This document shows positions 47,921 to 58,110 of a stretch of DNA of 64,000 bases, piece by piece (position 1 is the first letter of the stretch; every line of letters begins with the position of its first letter). A program made the translations under genes and the position numbers. Source of the DNA: Paracoccus lutimaris (lineage in GTDB: Bacteria; Pseudomonadota; Alphaproteobacteria; Rhodobacterales; Rhodobacteraceae); NCBI RefSeq assembly GCF_003337565.1, contig NZ_QPJL01000005.1:124001-188000 (forward strand), read 5' to 3'. A model generated the notes under the pieces. The model saw only the letters and a list, made by a program, of their open reading frames with translations, had not been told where the DNA came from and did no database searches.

Positions 47921-49132
47921 TCAGCGGGCTGTTCCCTCAAGAAACTGGTCGCCGATCAGCACATGCTCGCCCGAGCGGAACACCGCCATGGCCCGGCGCG
48001 GATCGCCATTCCCGGGGCGGAAGATGACCAGCCCGTCGCGGATCTCATAGGTGCCGCCATCCTCGTCGCCGTTGCTGATGGCATAGCCGCCGCCGCTGTC
48101 GAAGCTGCCAAAGACGCCGCCCGAGCTGCTGCCGCTATAGCGCCCGTCGGGATAGAATATCGTCTGGCTTGACGACGACACCCCGCCCGTGACGCCGCTA
48201 TTGGGCACGAAACCCGTATAGAACATCGAGGAAATGCTGCCATCCAGCCGGGTGCCATCCGCCAGCGGCGTGACGGGATACATGTCATAGCCCCAGCCCG
48301 ACCAGCTTTCGCCGTCACCCTCCAGCACTTCGTTATGGCCGTCGATGAAGCTCAGCACGATGCTGTCGCCCTTTTCGGTATAGTTCCCCCATTCGGTCAG
48401 CAGCGCCTTTTCCAGCGCCGCACGGTCGGGAATGGCGGTGCCCTGTGGCGGCGTGCCCTCGAAGAATGTGCCGTCAGACCAGAACATGATCCGGCGGTGG
48501 CTGGTTTCCATCCGCACCATCATGTCCATGCCCATGACCGTGTCCATGCGCGTGCCCCACCACAGCCCGTCCATCCCGCCAGGGCTGGGGGCTGGCAAAA
48601 GAGACGGCGCGCCCTCCGAGCGGAACCGCAGCAGCGACAGCCACGGCAGGAAGGTGCCGGTCATGACCTTGAGGTTATCCTCGACCAGTTCCGGGTCTCT
48701 GGAATAGGTCCGAAAGCCGGTCAGCGCGAATTCCGGTCCGGCGCGGATCGCGATCAGAAACAGCATCTCGCTGCCGTCGCTCATCGCCATCATCGCCGCC
48801 TCGCGCGCGCCCAGCGTGCTGGCCTCGGCGGGCTGCAGGATGTCGAAGCCCTCGCGGTCGTCCTCGTCGATGAAGGCATAGCGGTTGCGGGTCAGCCAGC
48901 TGGTCAGGCTGCCACGCGCCGTCTCGCCGGGACCGACCATGATGCGGCAGAATTCGCAGCGGTCATCCGGCAGGTCCGAGACCATCGAGACATGACCGTC
49001 CCCGCCCGGATCGGACCAGCCGGGCACGGTCGGAAAGATGACATTGCCGAACTGGCGCAGTTCGGCCAATGCCGGCGCGGCGGCCATCCATGCGGCCGCC
49101 AGCGTGATGGCGGAAATAACAGGAACTCGCAA
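47921..49132 (-). CDS. Secreted protein of unknown function
   Basis: The 403-residue protein is of unrecognised family. With a TTG start at 49132 (preceded by GGGGGTAGGT) it has a clean signal peptide, VPVISAITLAAAWMAAAPALA, cleaved before ELRQ. Earlier in-frame TTG at 49162 would bury this signal. The mature part has a C-x2-C pair in DRCEFCRIMVG, Met-rich stretches (MDTVMGMDMMVRME) and a Gly/Ser-rich region (SSSGGVFGSFDSGGG) before a final beta-rich segment. It is between recA and alaS on the same strand. No catalytic motif is evident. Confidence 0.65.
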   Translation of the reverse strand: MRVPVISAITLAAAWMAAAPALAELRQFGNVIFPTVPGWSDPGGDGHVSMVSDLPDDRCEFCRIMVGPGETARGSLTSWLTRNRYAFIDEDDREGFDILQPAEASTLGAREAAMMAMSDGSEMLFLIAIRAGPEFALTGFRTYSRDPELVEDNLKVMTGTFLPWLSLLRFRSEGAPSLLPAPSPGGMDGLWWGTRMDTVMGMDMMVRMETSHRRIMFWSDGTFFEGTPPQGTAIPDRAALEKALLTEWGNYTEKGDSIVLSFIDGHNEVLEGDGESWSGWGYDMYPVTPLADGTRLDGSISSMFYTGFVPNSGVTGGVSSSSQTIFYPDGRYSGSSSGGVFGSFDSGGGYAISNGDEDGGTYEIRDGLVIFRPGNGDPRRAMAVFRSGEHVLIGDQFLEGTAR

Positions 49133-49137
49133 ACCTA

Positions 49138-49159
49138 CCCCCTCATGCAGCCGAGGGGG
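49138..49159. other. Hairpin between recA and the secreted-protein gene
   Basis: CCCCCTC (49138-49144) and GAGGGGG (49153-49159) form a 7-bp stem with an 8-base loop. On the minus strand the GAGGGGG arm is the likely ribosome-binding sequence of the secreted-protein gene, so the stem could both weaken read-through from recA and hide that site. There is no T tract. Confidence 0.4.
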
Positions 49160-49169
49160 CAACGTGCCC

Positions 49170-50237
49170 TCAGTCCTCGGTCAGCGCATCATCCTCGGCC
49201 GAGGCGCCGAAATCCAGACCATGGCTGGCACGGATCTTGTCCTCGATGGCATAGGCGACATCGGGATTGTCGCGCAGGTATTGCTTGGCATTCTCGCGAC
49301 CCTGGCCGATGCGCTCGTCGCCATAAGAATACCAGGACCCCGATTTCTCGACCACGCCGGCCTTGACGCCCAGGTCGATCAACTCGCCGGTCTTGGAAAT
49401 CCCCTCGCCATACATGATGTCGAATTCGACCTGGCGGAAGGGCGGCGCGACCTTGTTCTTGACCACCTTGACCTTGGTCGAGTTGCCCACCACCTCGTCG
49501 CGGTCCTTGATCGCGCCGGTGCGGCGGATATCCAGACGAACCGAGGCATAGAATTTCAGCGCGTTCCCGCCCGAAGTGGTCTCGGGATTGCCGAACATCA
49601 CCCCGATCTTCATGCGGATCTGGTTGATGAAGATGACCATGCAATTGCTGCGCCCGATGCTGGCGGTCAGCTTGCGCATCGCCTGGCTCATCAGACGGGC
49701 CTGGGCGCCGACCTGATGGTCGCCCATATCGCCCTCGATCTCCGATTTCGGGGTCAGCGCCGCGACCGAGTCGACCACGACCACGCTGACCGCGCCCGAA
49801 CGCACCAGCGTATCGACGATTTCCAGCGCCTGCTCACCCGTATCGGGCTGGCTGATCAGCAGCTCTTCCAGATTGACGCCCAGCTTGCGGGCGTAAAGCG
49901 GGTCCAGCGCATGTTCAGCATCGACAAAGGCGCAGACGCCGCCTTTTTTCTGCTCTTCGGCCACGACATGCAGGGTCAGCGTGGTCTTGCCCGAGCTTTC
50001 GGGGCCGTAAATCTCGACGATCCGGCCCTTGGGCAGGCCGCCGATACCCAGCGCGATGTCCAGCCCCAGCGAGCCGGTCGAGGTCGCCTCGATCTCGGCC
50101 ACCGGGTTGTCGCCGCCCAGTTTCATGATCGAACCCTTGCCGAACTGGCGTTCGATCTGGGCCAAGGCGCTGTCCAGCGCCTTTTGCTTGTCTGCGGATC
50201 GCTTGTCGTTCATGTCGAAAAGTGTTGCCCCTGCCAT
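49170..50237 (-). CDS. recA: RecA recombinase
   Basis: The 355-residue protein has Walker [10 protein letters not shown], Walker [11 protein letters not shown], the loop-1 region [18 protein letters not shown] and the loop-2 region [17 protein letters not shown]. It ends in an acidic tail (DDALTED), all standard. It forms filaments on single-stranded DNA, drives strand exchange and triggers LexA self-cleavage. A LexA-type box lies about 60 bp upstream of its start, so it is SOS-regulated. Confidence 0.98.
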   Translation of the reverse strand: MAGATLFDMNDKRSADKQKALDSALAQIERQFGKGSIMKLGGDNPVAEIEATSTGSLGLDIALGIGGLPKGRIVEIYGPESSGKTTLTLHVVAEEQKKGGVCAFVDAEHALDPLYARKLGVNLEELLISQPDTGEQALEIVDTLVRSGAVSVVVVDSVAALTPKSEIEGDMGDHQVGAQARLMSQAMRKLTASIGRSNCMVIFINQIRMKIGVMFGNPETTSGGNALKFYASVRLDIRRTGAIKDRDEVVGNSTKVKVVKNKVAPPFRQVEFDIMYGEGISKTGELIDLGVKAGVVEKSGSWYSYGDERIGQGRENAKQYLRDNPDVAYAIEDKIRASHGLDFGASAEDDALTED

Positions 50238-50299
50238 GCCGTCCTCATGTTTATTTCACACCCCGACTGCCGGGGCAATCAGTGCCCGCCCGCGCGTTT

Positions 50300-50314
50300 G
50301 TTCACGAGTTGTTC
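50300..50314. promoter_or_regulatory. LexA (SOS) box of recA
   Basis: GTTC-ACGAGTT-GTTC fits exactly the direct-repeat LexA site GTTC-N7-GTTC of alphaproteobacteria. It lies in the recA upstream region and is shared with the divergent sulfotransferase gene, which may thus also come under LexA control. Confidence 0.85.
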
Positions 50315-50482
50315 CCGTTTTGCGCCTGTTTCCGATCTTTTGCAAGTCCTGGTTAACGAATCCCGCAAAAGGCGCCCGTTTCGGTGATCAGCCTGCCACC
50401 GGATGGTTAAGAAACAGTTTACACGCCCCGGTCGCGCGGCTATCCCCCAACGCTGTTGCGGCAAGGGTCGAAAGCGAAAACG

Positions 50483-51067
50483 ATGTTGATCTTCTGGGAA
50501 AGCCGCCTTGTATTTCTGGCCACCCCCAAGGCGGGCTCAACCGCGGTCGAGGCCGCGCTTGAGGCGCTGGCCAATGTCGCCGTGCAGCGCCCGGCCGCGC
50601 TGAAACACGCCAATCTTGCCACTTATCAGCGCCATATCGCGCCCTGGCTGCATTCCGCGACCGGCGATCATTTCACCACCGTCGCGCTGATGCGCGAGCC
50701 GATCGACTGGCTGCGCAGCTGGTATCGTTTCCGCCAGCGCGACGATGACGAGGACCCCGACCACGCCATGACCGGGATCAGCTTTGCCGAATTCGCCGCG
50801 CATTATGCCCGGCCCGATGGCATGGCCGCCGCCCGGGTCGGAACGCAGGCCGAGTTCCTGACCGATGATGCGACGCAGGTGGACCGGATCTTCCGCTATG
50901 AGGACATGGAGACCTTTACCCATTTCCTCGAGGACCGGCTGGATTGCGTCCTCAGCCTGCCGCGCGTGAACGTGCCTCCGGCGGTCGATGTCAGTCTGGA
51001 CGGCGCTCAGGAAAGCGCGCTGCGTCAGGTCATGGATCGCGACCTGCGGCTGTATCACGCGCTTTGA
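50483..51067 (+). CDS. Sulfotransferase-family protein
   Basis: The 194-residue protein begins MLIFWESRLVFLATPKAGST. The TPKAGST loop is the 5'-phosphosulfate-binding loop of PAPS sulfotransferases, and MREPIDWLRSWYRF matches the 3'-phosphate segment. At under 200 residues it is shorter than most, and the acceptor-binding part is minimal. The acceptor is unknown; related bacterial proteins act on glycans, lipids or are uncharacterised. It is divergent from recA. Confidence 0.8.
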   Translation: MLIFWESRLVFLATPKAGSTAVEAALEALANVAVQRPAALKHANLATYQRHIAPWLHSATGDHFTTVALMREPIDWLRSWYRFRQRDDDEDPDHAMTGISFAEFAAHYARPDGMAAARVGTQAEFLTDDATQVDRIFRYEDMETFTHFLEDRLDCVLSLPRVNVPPAVDVSLDGAQESALRQVMDRDLRLYHAL

Positions 51068-51098
51068 CCGGCCGCCAAATGGGCCGTGTCAGCGGCCT

Positions 51099-53135
51099 TT
51101 ACAGATCCTTGACCAGACGCAGCGCATCATAGATCGCGGCATGGGTGTTTCGTGCGGCGACCGCGTCGCCGATGCGGAACAGGCGGAACCTGCCCTCGGG
51201 GTTCTTGCGAAGGTCCTGCGGGCCGCCGGTGGTCAGGGCGTCGTAATCGACCTCGCCCAGATTCGACGAAAGCGGTTTCAGGTCGAAATACAGCTCGTCC
51301 AGCGGCCGGGTGCCGTGGTTGACGACGACCTGATCGACCAGCCGTTCGCGGGTGACACCTCCGTAATCGCTGCCCAGAGTGGCGCGCAGATGGTTGCCGT
51401 CACGCGCCACCGACGTCAGCCGCCAGGTCACGGTGAAGGTCGTGTCCAGCTTCTGCAGGCTGCGCATGTAGGGAACAAGGTTCATCGCCATGACCTCGGG
51501 CGAGAAGGCGCGGTCCGGCGTCACGATCTCGACCCTTGCGCCCGTCGCGGCGATCAGGTCGGCAGCCTGCAGCGCCGCATGATCGCCCGCATCGTCATAG
51601 ATCAGCACGTTCTGGCCCGGCTTCACATCGCCCGACAGAATGTCCCAGGCCGAGACGACCAGATCGTTGCCCGCCCGCAGCATCTCGGTATGCGGCAGGC
51701 CGCCGGTGGCGATGATGACCTCGTCCGGCTCGGTCGCCAGCACATCGCCGGCCTCGGCGAAGGTGTTGAACCTGAAGGCGACGCCGTGCCTTTCGCACAT
51801 GGCCTGACGCCAGGCGATGATCGAGATCATCTCGCGCCGCCGCTCCTGCAAGGCGGTCAGGCGGATCTGGCCGCCGGGCCGGTCGGCGGCCTCGAAGACC
51901 GTCACGGCATGGCCGCGTTCGGCGGCGACACGCGCCGCCTCCATCCCGCCGGGGCCGGCACCGACAATGGTGACACGCTTTTTCGCATCGGCCGCCGGGA
52001 TGGTCTGCGGCATGGTTTCCTCGCGCCCGGTCGCGGCGTTGTGCAGGCAAAAGGCCAGACCGCCCTGATAGATGCGGTCGAGGCAATAATTCGCACCGAC
52101 GCAGGGCCGGATCTCATCCTCGCGCCCCTCGATCACCTTGCGGACCAGATGCGGGTCGGCCATATGCGCCCGCGTCATCCCCACCATGTCCACCAGCCCC
52201 GAGGCGATGGCATGGCGCGCGGTCGGAATATCGGGGATCTTGGCCGCGTGAAAGGTCGGGAAATCCGTCGCCTTGCGGATCTGGCCGGCGAATTCCAGAT
52301 GCGGCGCGTTGCGCATGCCCTGCACCGGGATCACGTCGGTCAGGCCGGCATCGGTGTCGATATGGCCGCGCACCACATTCAGGAAATCGACGAGACCGCT
52401 GTCCTTGAGCTTGTGCGAGATGGCGATGCCGTCCTTGGCGTCGAACCCGCCCGGCAGGTCCTCGTCGCCGGTATAGCGCACGCCCAGCAGGAGATCCGCG
52501 CCGCAGCGGTCACGGATGCCGCGCAGGATCTCGAAGGTAAAGCGCAGCCGGTTGTCCAGGCTGCCGCCATAGGGGCCGTCCAGTTCATTGGTCAGCGGTG
52601 ACCAGAACTGGTCCATGAGGTGCCCATAGGCCTGAAGCTCCAGCCCGTCGAGGCCCGCGGCCTTCATCCGCTCGGCCGCATCGACGTAATCGCCGATGAT
52701 GCGCTGGATGTCCCAGTCCTCCATCTTCTTGGGGAATGACCGATGCGCTGCTTCGCGTTCATGGCCGGGCGACACGACCGGCAGCCAGTCAGCCTTGTCC
52801 CAGCGGGTGCGGCGGCCAAGATGGGTCAGCTGGATCATCACCGCGCAGCCATGGTCGTGGCATTCATCGGCCAGCTTTCTCATCCAGCCGACGACCTCGT
52901 CCTTCCAGGCCAGGATATTGTTGAAGACCGGCGGGCTGTCGCGCGACACCGAGGCCGAGCCCGCCGTCATCGTCAGCGCCACGCCCGCCCTTGCCCGCTC
53001 GACATGATAGGCGCGGTAGCGATCCTTGGGCATGCCGTCTTCCGGATAGGCCGGCTCATGGCTGGTGATCATGATCCGGTTGCGAAGCGTCAGGTGCTTC
53101 AGCTGGAACGGCTGCAAGAGGGGATCGTTCGACAT
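51099..53135 (-). CDS. Two-domain NADH:flavin oxidoreductase (TMADH/DgcA-like N-demethylase family)
   Basis: The 678-residue protein joins an Old-Yellow-Enzyme-type FMN barrel (about 1-340) to an FAD/NAD-binding module (about 385-670, GAGPGGMEAARVAAERGH). This is the layout of trimethylamine dehydrogenase, histamine dehydrogenase and dimethylglycine demethylase DgcA. The iron-sulfur linker reads PCVGANYCLDRIYQGG then FCLHN, giving Cys345, Cys351 and Cys363. Position 348, a cysteine in the C-x2-C-x2-C form, is Ala. The substrate is probably a methylated amine or betaine derivative but cannot be fixed. A TetR gene is divergent, with an 11-bp inverted repeat in the shared promoter region. Confidence 0.87.
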   Translation of the reverse strand: MSNDPLLQPFQLKHLTLRNRIMITSHEPAYPEDGMPKDRYRAYHVERARAGVALTMTAGSASVSRDSPPVFNNILAWKDEVVGWMRKLADECHDHGCAVMIQLTHLGRRTRWDKADWLPVVSPGHEREAAHRSFPKKMEDWDIQRIIGDYVDAAERMKAAGLDGLELQAYGHLMDQFWSPLTNELDGPYGGSLDNRLRFTFEILRGIRDRCGADLLLGVRYTGDEDLPGGFDAKDGIAISHKLKDSGLVDFLNVVRGHIDTDAGLTDVIPVQGMRNAPHLEFAGQIRKATDFPTFHAAKIPDIPTARHAIASGLVDMVGMTRAHMADPHLVRKVIEGREDEIRPCVGANYCLDRIYQGGLAFCLHNAATGREETMPQTIPAADAKKRVTIVGAGPGGMEAARVAAERGHAVTVFEAADRPGGQIRLTALQERRREMISIIAWRQAMCERHGVAFRFNTFAEAGDVLATEPDEVIIATGGLPHTEMLRAGNDLVVSAWDILSGDVKPGQNVLIYDDAGDHAALQAADLIAATGARVEIVTPDRAFSPEVMAMNLVPYMRSLQKLDTTFTVTWRLTSVARDGNHLRATLGSDYGGVTRERLVDQVVVNHGTRPLDELYFDLKPLSSNLGEVDYDALTTGGPQDLRKNPEGRFRLFRIGDAVAARNTHAAIYDALRLVKDL

Positions 53136-53176
53136 GGCGGTGCCTGCAAGATGGGTGCGCTGCGGCCAGAAATCTC

Positions 53177-53244
53177 GAAAATGTTCACATATGTCAATTA
53201 AAAATTCATCAGTGAACCTGATTGTGTCACAAATGAACATTTTC
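53177..53244. promoter_or_regulatory. Operator with 11-bp inverted repeat in the oxidoreductase/TetR promoter region
   Basis: GAAAATGTTCA (53177-53187) and TGAACATTTTC (53234-53244) are perfect inverted copies 46 bp apart. A third half site, GTGAAC, lies at 53212-53217 and mirrors GTTCAC at 53183-53188. The region is AT-rich and divergent, which fits a TetR-controlled switch for both genes. Confidence 0.65.
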
Positions 53245-53278
53245 TTGCCACAGCACCCCGAAAGACCTATCAGGGCAC

Positions 53279-53911
53279 ATGGACCAGGCGAATGCATCAG
53301 AGACGGGTTGGCGCGGATCGCGTGAGGGCTGGCTTGAGGCCGGCTATCGGGCGCTGATCGACAGCGGCATCGACGCGGTCAAGATCCTGCCGCTGGCAAA
53401 GCGTCTGAACCTGTCGCGCACCAGCTTCTACTGGTTTTTCGAGGATCGCGAGGCGCTGCTTGCGGCGCTTCTGGAGGGCTGGGAACAGCGCACGACCGGA
53501 CCGCTCATCGAATCTGCGGCCAGCTATGCCGAGAGCCGGGCCGAGGCGATGCTGAACGTGCTGACCTGCTTTCTTGCCGCAGACAGTTTTGATTCCAAAC
53601 TGGAATTCGCCGTGCGCAGCTGGGCCTTGCAGGATGAGAACGTGGCGGCCCGGGTAAGGACCGCTGACGAGGCGCGCCTTGCCGCGCTATCGCGGATGCT
53701 GGTGAAATGGGGCATCAGCGATGCCGAGGCGGACATACGCGCCCGCACCATCTATCTGGTACAGATCGGATATATCTCGATGCAGGCCGAGGAGGATATC
53801 GAGACCCGCCTGATGCGCATTCCGCTTTACGTCAAGATCTATGCCGACCAGGAGCCGCAACCCCGCGAGATGGCGCGGTTCAACGCAAGGTTCCGCGGCA
53901 CGAAAGCCTGA
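53279..53911 (+). CDS. TetR-family transcriptional regulator
   Basis: The 210-residue protein has the TetR helix-turn-helix in the first 60 residues: WLEAGYRALIDSGIDAVKI followed by LAKRLNLSRTSFYWFFEDREALL. The C-terminal half is helical (about 75-195) and will hold the ligand and the dimer interface. It is divergent from the flavin oxidoreductase gene, with strong inverted half sites between. It likely represses that gene and itself until a methylated-amine-type ligand binds; the ligand is inferred only from the target. Confidence 0.9.
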   Translation: MDQANASETGWRGSREGWLEAGYRALIDSGIDAVKILPLAKRLNLSRTSFYWFFEDREALLAALLEGWEQRTTGPLIESAASYAESRAEAMLNVLTCFLAADSFDSKLEFAVRSWALQDENVAARVRTADEARLAALSRMLVKWGISDAEADIRARTIYLVQIGYISMQAEEDIETRLMRIPLYVKIYADQEPQPREMARFNARFRGTKA

Positions 53912-54226
53912 ATCCCCCCCGCGCCGTGCCCCATTGCGATGCGGGCGGCACTGGCCCAAACACCTGATCAGTTGTCATGCCGGTTCTCACTTGGTTCGGC
54001 ACCCGCTTGCATGAAACTCAGGACGACAGGCCCGCGACAAAAGCGAAACGGCAGCGAAGGCACAAGGCGCAAAGACCTCGGCGATCGCCGCGCGCGAAAC
54101 GGTGGCGATGTCGTTCATTCGGATGCTGCGAACCGACTGCGGCCGCGTGAACCGGCATAAGCCGTTGAAGCCGGAGGCAGCGGCCAGCAATCTCTCCGCC
54201 ACCCCCGACCCGGTTCGACCCGTTGA
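53912..54226. other. 315-bp non-coding gap between convergent genes
   Basis: It lies between the TetR stop and the guaB stop. Short open frames occur on both strands (for example 53987-54202, minus), but none has a ribosome site or recognisable protein features. No terminator stem with a T tract, tRNA or repeat could be identified. I see nothing definite in it. Confidence 0.5.
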
Positions 54227-55684
<1,458 letters not shown>

Positions 55685-55744
55685 CTAGTCAGGGGTTCGT
55701 TTGGCAGTTTCCCCTTTCATGCGGCGGCGGGATTGTCCAGCCTG

Positions 55745-56716
55745 TCAGGCGATGGCGGCGTTGGTTTTGACCGCAAGCCGGCCCTGCGCCCATGCCCTCC
55801 AGACCAGAAGCAGGATCGGCGGCACCACCAGGCTGGCCAGGACCAGCAAAAGCCGCGCCGGCCACGCCCAGTCCGGCTGCACCCCCGAGGCCGCGATCCA
55901 CAGGCCCGCACTGGCCGCCAGCGGAAAGGTGAAGGCCCCCCAGAGCGGCGAGAACCCCGCCTCGGTCAGCCAGCGCAGGCGCAGACCGGCCAGTGCCAGC
56001 GCCGGGACCAGGGCCCAGGCAAAACCCAGCGCGATCTGCGACCAGCCGACCGCGGCCGCCGTCGCGCCCAGCATGGCAATGGGGGCGATATGGATCATCA
56101 GCAGCGGGCGCAGCGGCGCGGGCACCCGCTCGGCCCAAAGCTGACGCAGGCTGGCGATCCAGATAAAGCCGGCCATCGCCGCCATCGGCCACCACAGCGC
56201 CTGCGCGAATGCCGTCCAGCCAAAGCCCGCGGCCGCCTGCGCGGCGACGATGGGGCCGACGAAGTTCAACTGCCAGACCGGGGTGACGCGCCCCTGCCCC
56301 GGCAGGCGGCGCATGACCGGAATGACCACCGCCCAGAAGATCAGATGCAGCCCCATGCCAGCGATCAGCACCGTGCGCCCCAGCGCCGGCGCAAAGGGTG
56401 CCAGCACCTGCGCCGCCGCATAGATGCCGACCAGCGCCGCGCCGATACCGGCGCGGCCGGGCAGGATGGCAAGCTCGTCGGCCAGCACCGAGGGCCGGCG
56501 CGCCAGCTTGACCGCATAGGCGGTCAGGGCAAAGAGCCATGCCGCGATGACCATGCCCGCAAGCATCGAGGGCAAGGCCTGCGGCAGGCCAAAGCGGCTG
56601 GCCGCCACGCGCCACGCCAGCACCAGTCCCAGCGCCCCCAGAAGCGGCGGGAAGATCGCGGGCGGAACGCGGCGCCAGAGGCCGGGCGGGGCAATACGGG
56701 CAGGGGCAAAACGCAT
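55745..56716 (-). CDS. SLAC1/TehA-family (TDT) transporter
   Basis: The 323-residue protein is almost entirely membrane-embedded, with about ten hydrophobic helices. It begins PPAIFPPLLGALGLVLAWR, the typical first helix region of TehA/SLAC1 channels, and has the WQLNFVGPIVAAQ and FSPLWGAFTFPLAA motifs of the family. TehA-type proteins conduct anions or export tellurite or dicarboxylates; which applies here is unknown. It is upstream of guaB on the same strand with a 69-base gap. Confidence 0.85.
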   Translation of the reverse strand: MRFAPARIAPPGLWRRVPPAIFPPLLGALGLVLAWRVAASRFGLPQALPSMLAGMVIAAWLFALTAYAVKLARRPSVLADELAILPGRAGIGAALVGIYAAAQVLAPFAPALGRTVLIAGMGLHLIFWAVVIPVMRRLPGQGRVTPVWQLNFVGPIVAAQAAAGFGWTAFAQALWWPMAAMAGFIWIASLRQLWAERVPAPLRPLLMIHIAPIAMLGATAAAVGWSQIALGFAWALVPALALAGLRLRWLTEAGFSPLWGAFTFPLAASAGLWIAASGVQPDWAWPARLLLVLASLVVPPILLLVWRAWAQGRLAVKTNAAIA

Positions 56717-56879
56717 GAAACCTGTTTACCCATGGTCATATCGTTGCCGCAAGGCCACGCTGCGCGCCGCTGTTACCTTGGAACGCGGCGTCACGAAGCC
56801 CCGCCGGTTGACGCAACCGAGACGCGTAAAGCAGTCTGAAATTGCAGGTTCACCAAAGAACCGCTTCAGGGAGGAAAAC

Positions 56880-58004
56880 ATGAAACATATCATCACCGGC
56901 ATCGGCGCCCTGCTGGCCAGCGCAGCGCCTGCTTTTGCCGGGGGTATCGAACGCGCCCCGCATTCGCTGGCACCGCTATTCGAAAATGGGAACTATGCCG
57001 AGGTCAGCTTTGGCGGCGTCGACCCCGAAGTCAGCGGCACGGATATTATGGGCTTCTCGACCGGCGATGTTGCGCAGGGTTACGGCTTTGCCGGCTTTGC
57101 CTACAAGCATCAGTTCAACGAGAATCTGTCGGCCGCACTGATCGTCGAGCAGCCCTTTGGCGCCGACATCCTTTACCCGTCTTCGACCCCGATCCTGGGC
57201 GGCACCCGCGTCGAGGTGAATTCGACGAGCTATACCGCATTGCTGCGCTACAAGTTCCAGAACAACTTCTCGGTCCATGGCGGTATCCGCGGATCGCGCG
57301 CCGATGGCCATGTGCGGCTGCAGGGCGCGGGCTATCGCACCACCTCGGGCTATGACCTCAAGCTTGATGGCGCTTGGGGCGTGGGCTGGGTCGCCGGCGT
57401 CGCCTATGAGGTGCCCGAGATCGCAGCGCGCGTCTCGCTGACCTATAACTCGTCCATCGACCATGATTTCAACATGAAGGAATCCGGCGGCCCGCTGCCG
57501 ATGACCTTCGAGGATGAATATACCGTCACCACGCCGCGCAGCTGGACCCTGGAAGGCCAGACCGGCATCGCCGAGGATACGCTGCTCTTTGGCTCGATCC
57601 GCTGGGTGAAGTGGTCCGAGTTCAAGGTGGACAACTTCGTGTTCCCGATTTCGCCCGGCCCCACCGGTGGCGAGATCCCGCTGGTCGAAGTGGAGGACAC
57701 CACCACCTATACGATCGGCGTCGGGCGCAAATTCACCGACAACTGGGCGGGCTCGGTCACCTTCCTCTATGAGCCGAAAGAGGGCGATATCATCTCGCCG
57801 CTGGCGCCGGTCAATGGCCGCAAGGCCATCACCGTGGCTGCGATCTATACGATGGACAACATCAAGATCTCGACCGGGATCAACTATACCAAGCTGGGCG
57901 GCGCCGATCTGGGCGTCGGCGAAAGCGGCAACAAGACCAAGGTCGCCGAGATGGATGACGGCGATCTCTGGGGTGTCGGGGTGCGGATCGGCTATTCGTT
58001 CTGA
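56880..58004 (+). CDS. OmpP1/FadL-family outer membrane transporter
   Basis: The 374-residue protein has a signal peptide (KHIITGIGALLASAAPAFA) and beta-barrel character throughout, with alternating aromatic and polar residues and a terminal aromatic RIGYSF typical of outer membrane insertion. The N-terminal hatch is short. The family imports long-chain fatty acids or other hydrophobic compounds across the outer membrane. Cargo cannot be named. GGGAGGAAAAC precedes the start, and a terminator follows. It is convergent with murD. Confidence 0.88.
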   Translation: MKHIITGIGALLASAAPAFAGGIERAPHSLAPLFENGNYAEVSFGGVDPEVSGTDIMGFSTGDVAQGYGFAGFAYKHQFNENLSAALIVEQPFGADILYPSSTPILGGTRVEVNSTSYTALLRYKFQNNFSVHGGIRGSRADGHVRLQGAGYRTTSGYDLKLDGAWGVGWVAGVAYEVPEIAARVSLTYNSSIDHDFNMKESGGPLPMTFEDEYTVTTPRSWTLEGQTGIAEDTLLFGSIRWVKWSEFKVDNFVFPISPGPTGGEIPLVEVEDTTTYTIGVGRKFTDNWAGSVTFLYEPKEGDIISPLAPVNGRKAITVAAIYTMDNIKISTGINYTKLGGADLGVGESGNKTKVAEMDDGDLWGVGVRIGYSF

Positions 58005-58026
58005 TCCTTGCCCGAAAGATGCGGAA

Positions 58027-58052
58027 GGCCCCGGTTGCGCCGGGGCCTTTTT
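58027..58052 (+). terminator. Rho-independent terminator after the OmpP1-like gene
   Basis: The stem GGCCCCGG (58027-58034) / CCGGGGCC (58040-58047) with a TTGCG loop is followed by TTTTT. Confidence 0.88.
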
Positions 58053-58087
58053 CATATGCGGCGGTCCTGCCGGTGGCGCGGCCGCGT

Positions 58088-58109
58088 GGATATTTGAGTG
58101 AAGAAGAAA
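58088..58109 (+). repeat. Short gene-end repeat, copy 4
   Basis: GGATATTT-GAGT-GAAGAAGAAA, identical to copies 2 and 3. Its GAAGAAGAAA end is one base from the murD stop codon, so on the murD transcript it gives TTTCTTCTTC directly after the stop. Confidence 0.8.
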
Positions 58110-58110
58110 A

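Noticed and set aside
53987..54202. 71-codon minus-strand open frame in the gap between TetR and guaB
   Set aside because: No ribosome site, no family resemblance, and a composition like random GC-rich sequence.
54209..54226. GGTTCGACCC sequence resembling a tRNA T loop
   Set aside because: No acceptor stem, D arm or anticodon arm can be folded around it, and guaB coding sequence begins immediately after.
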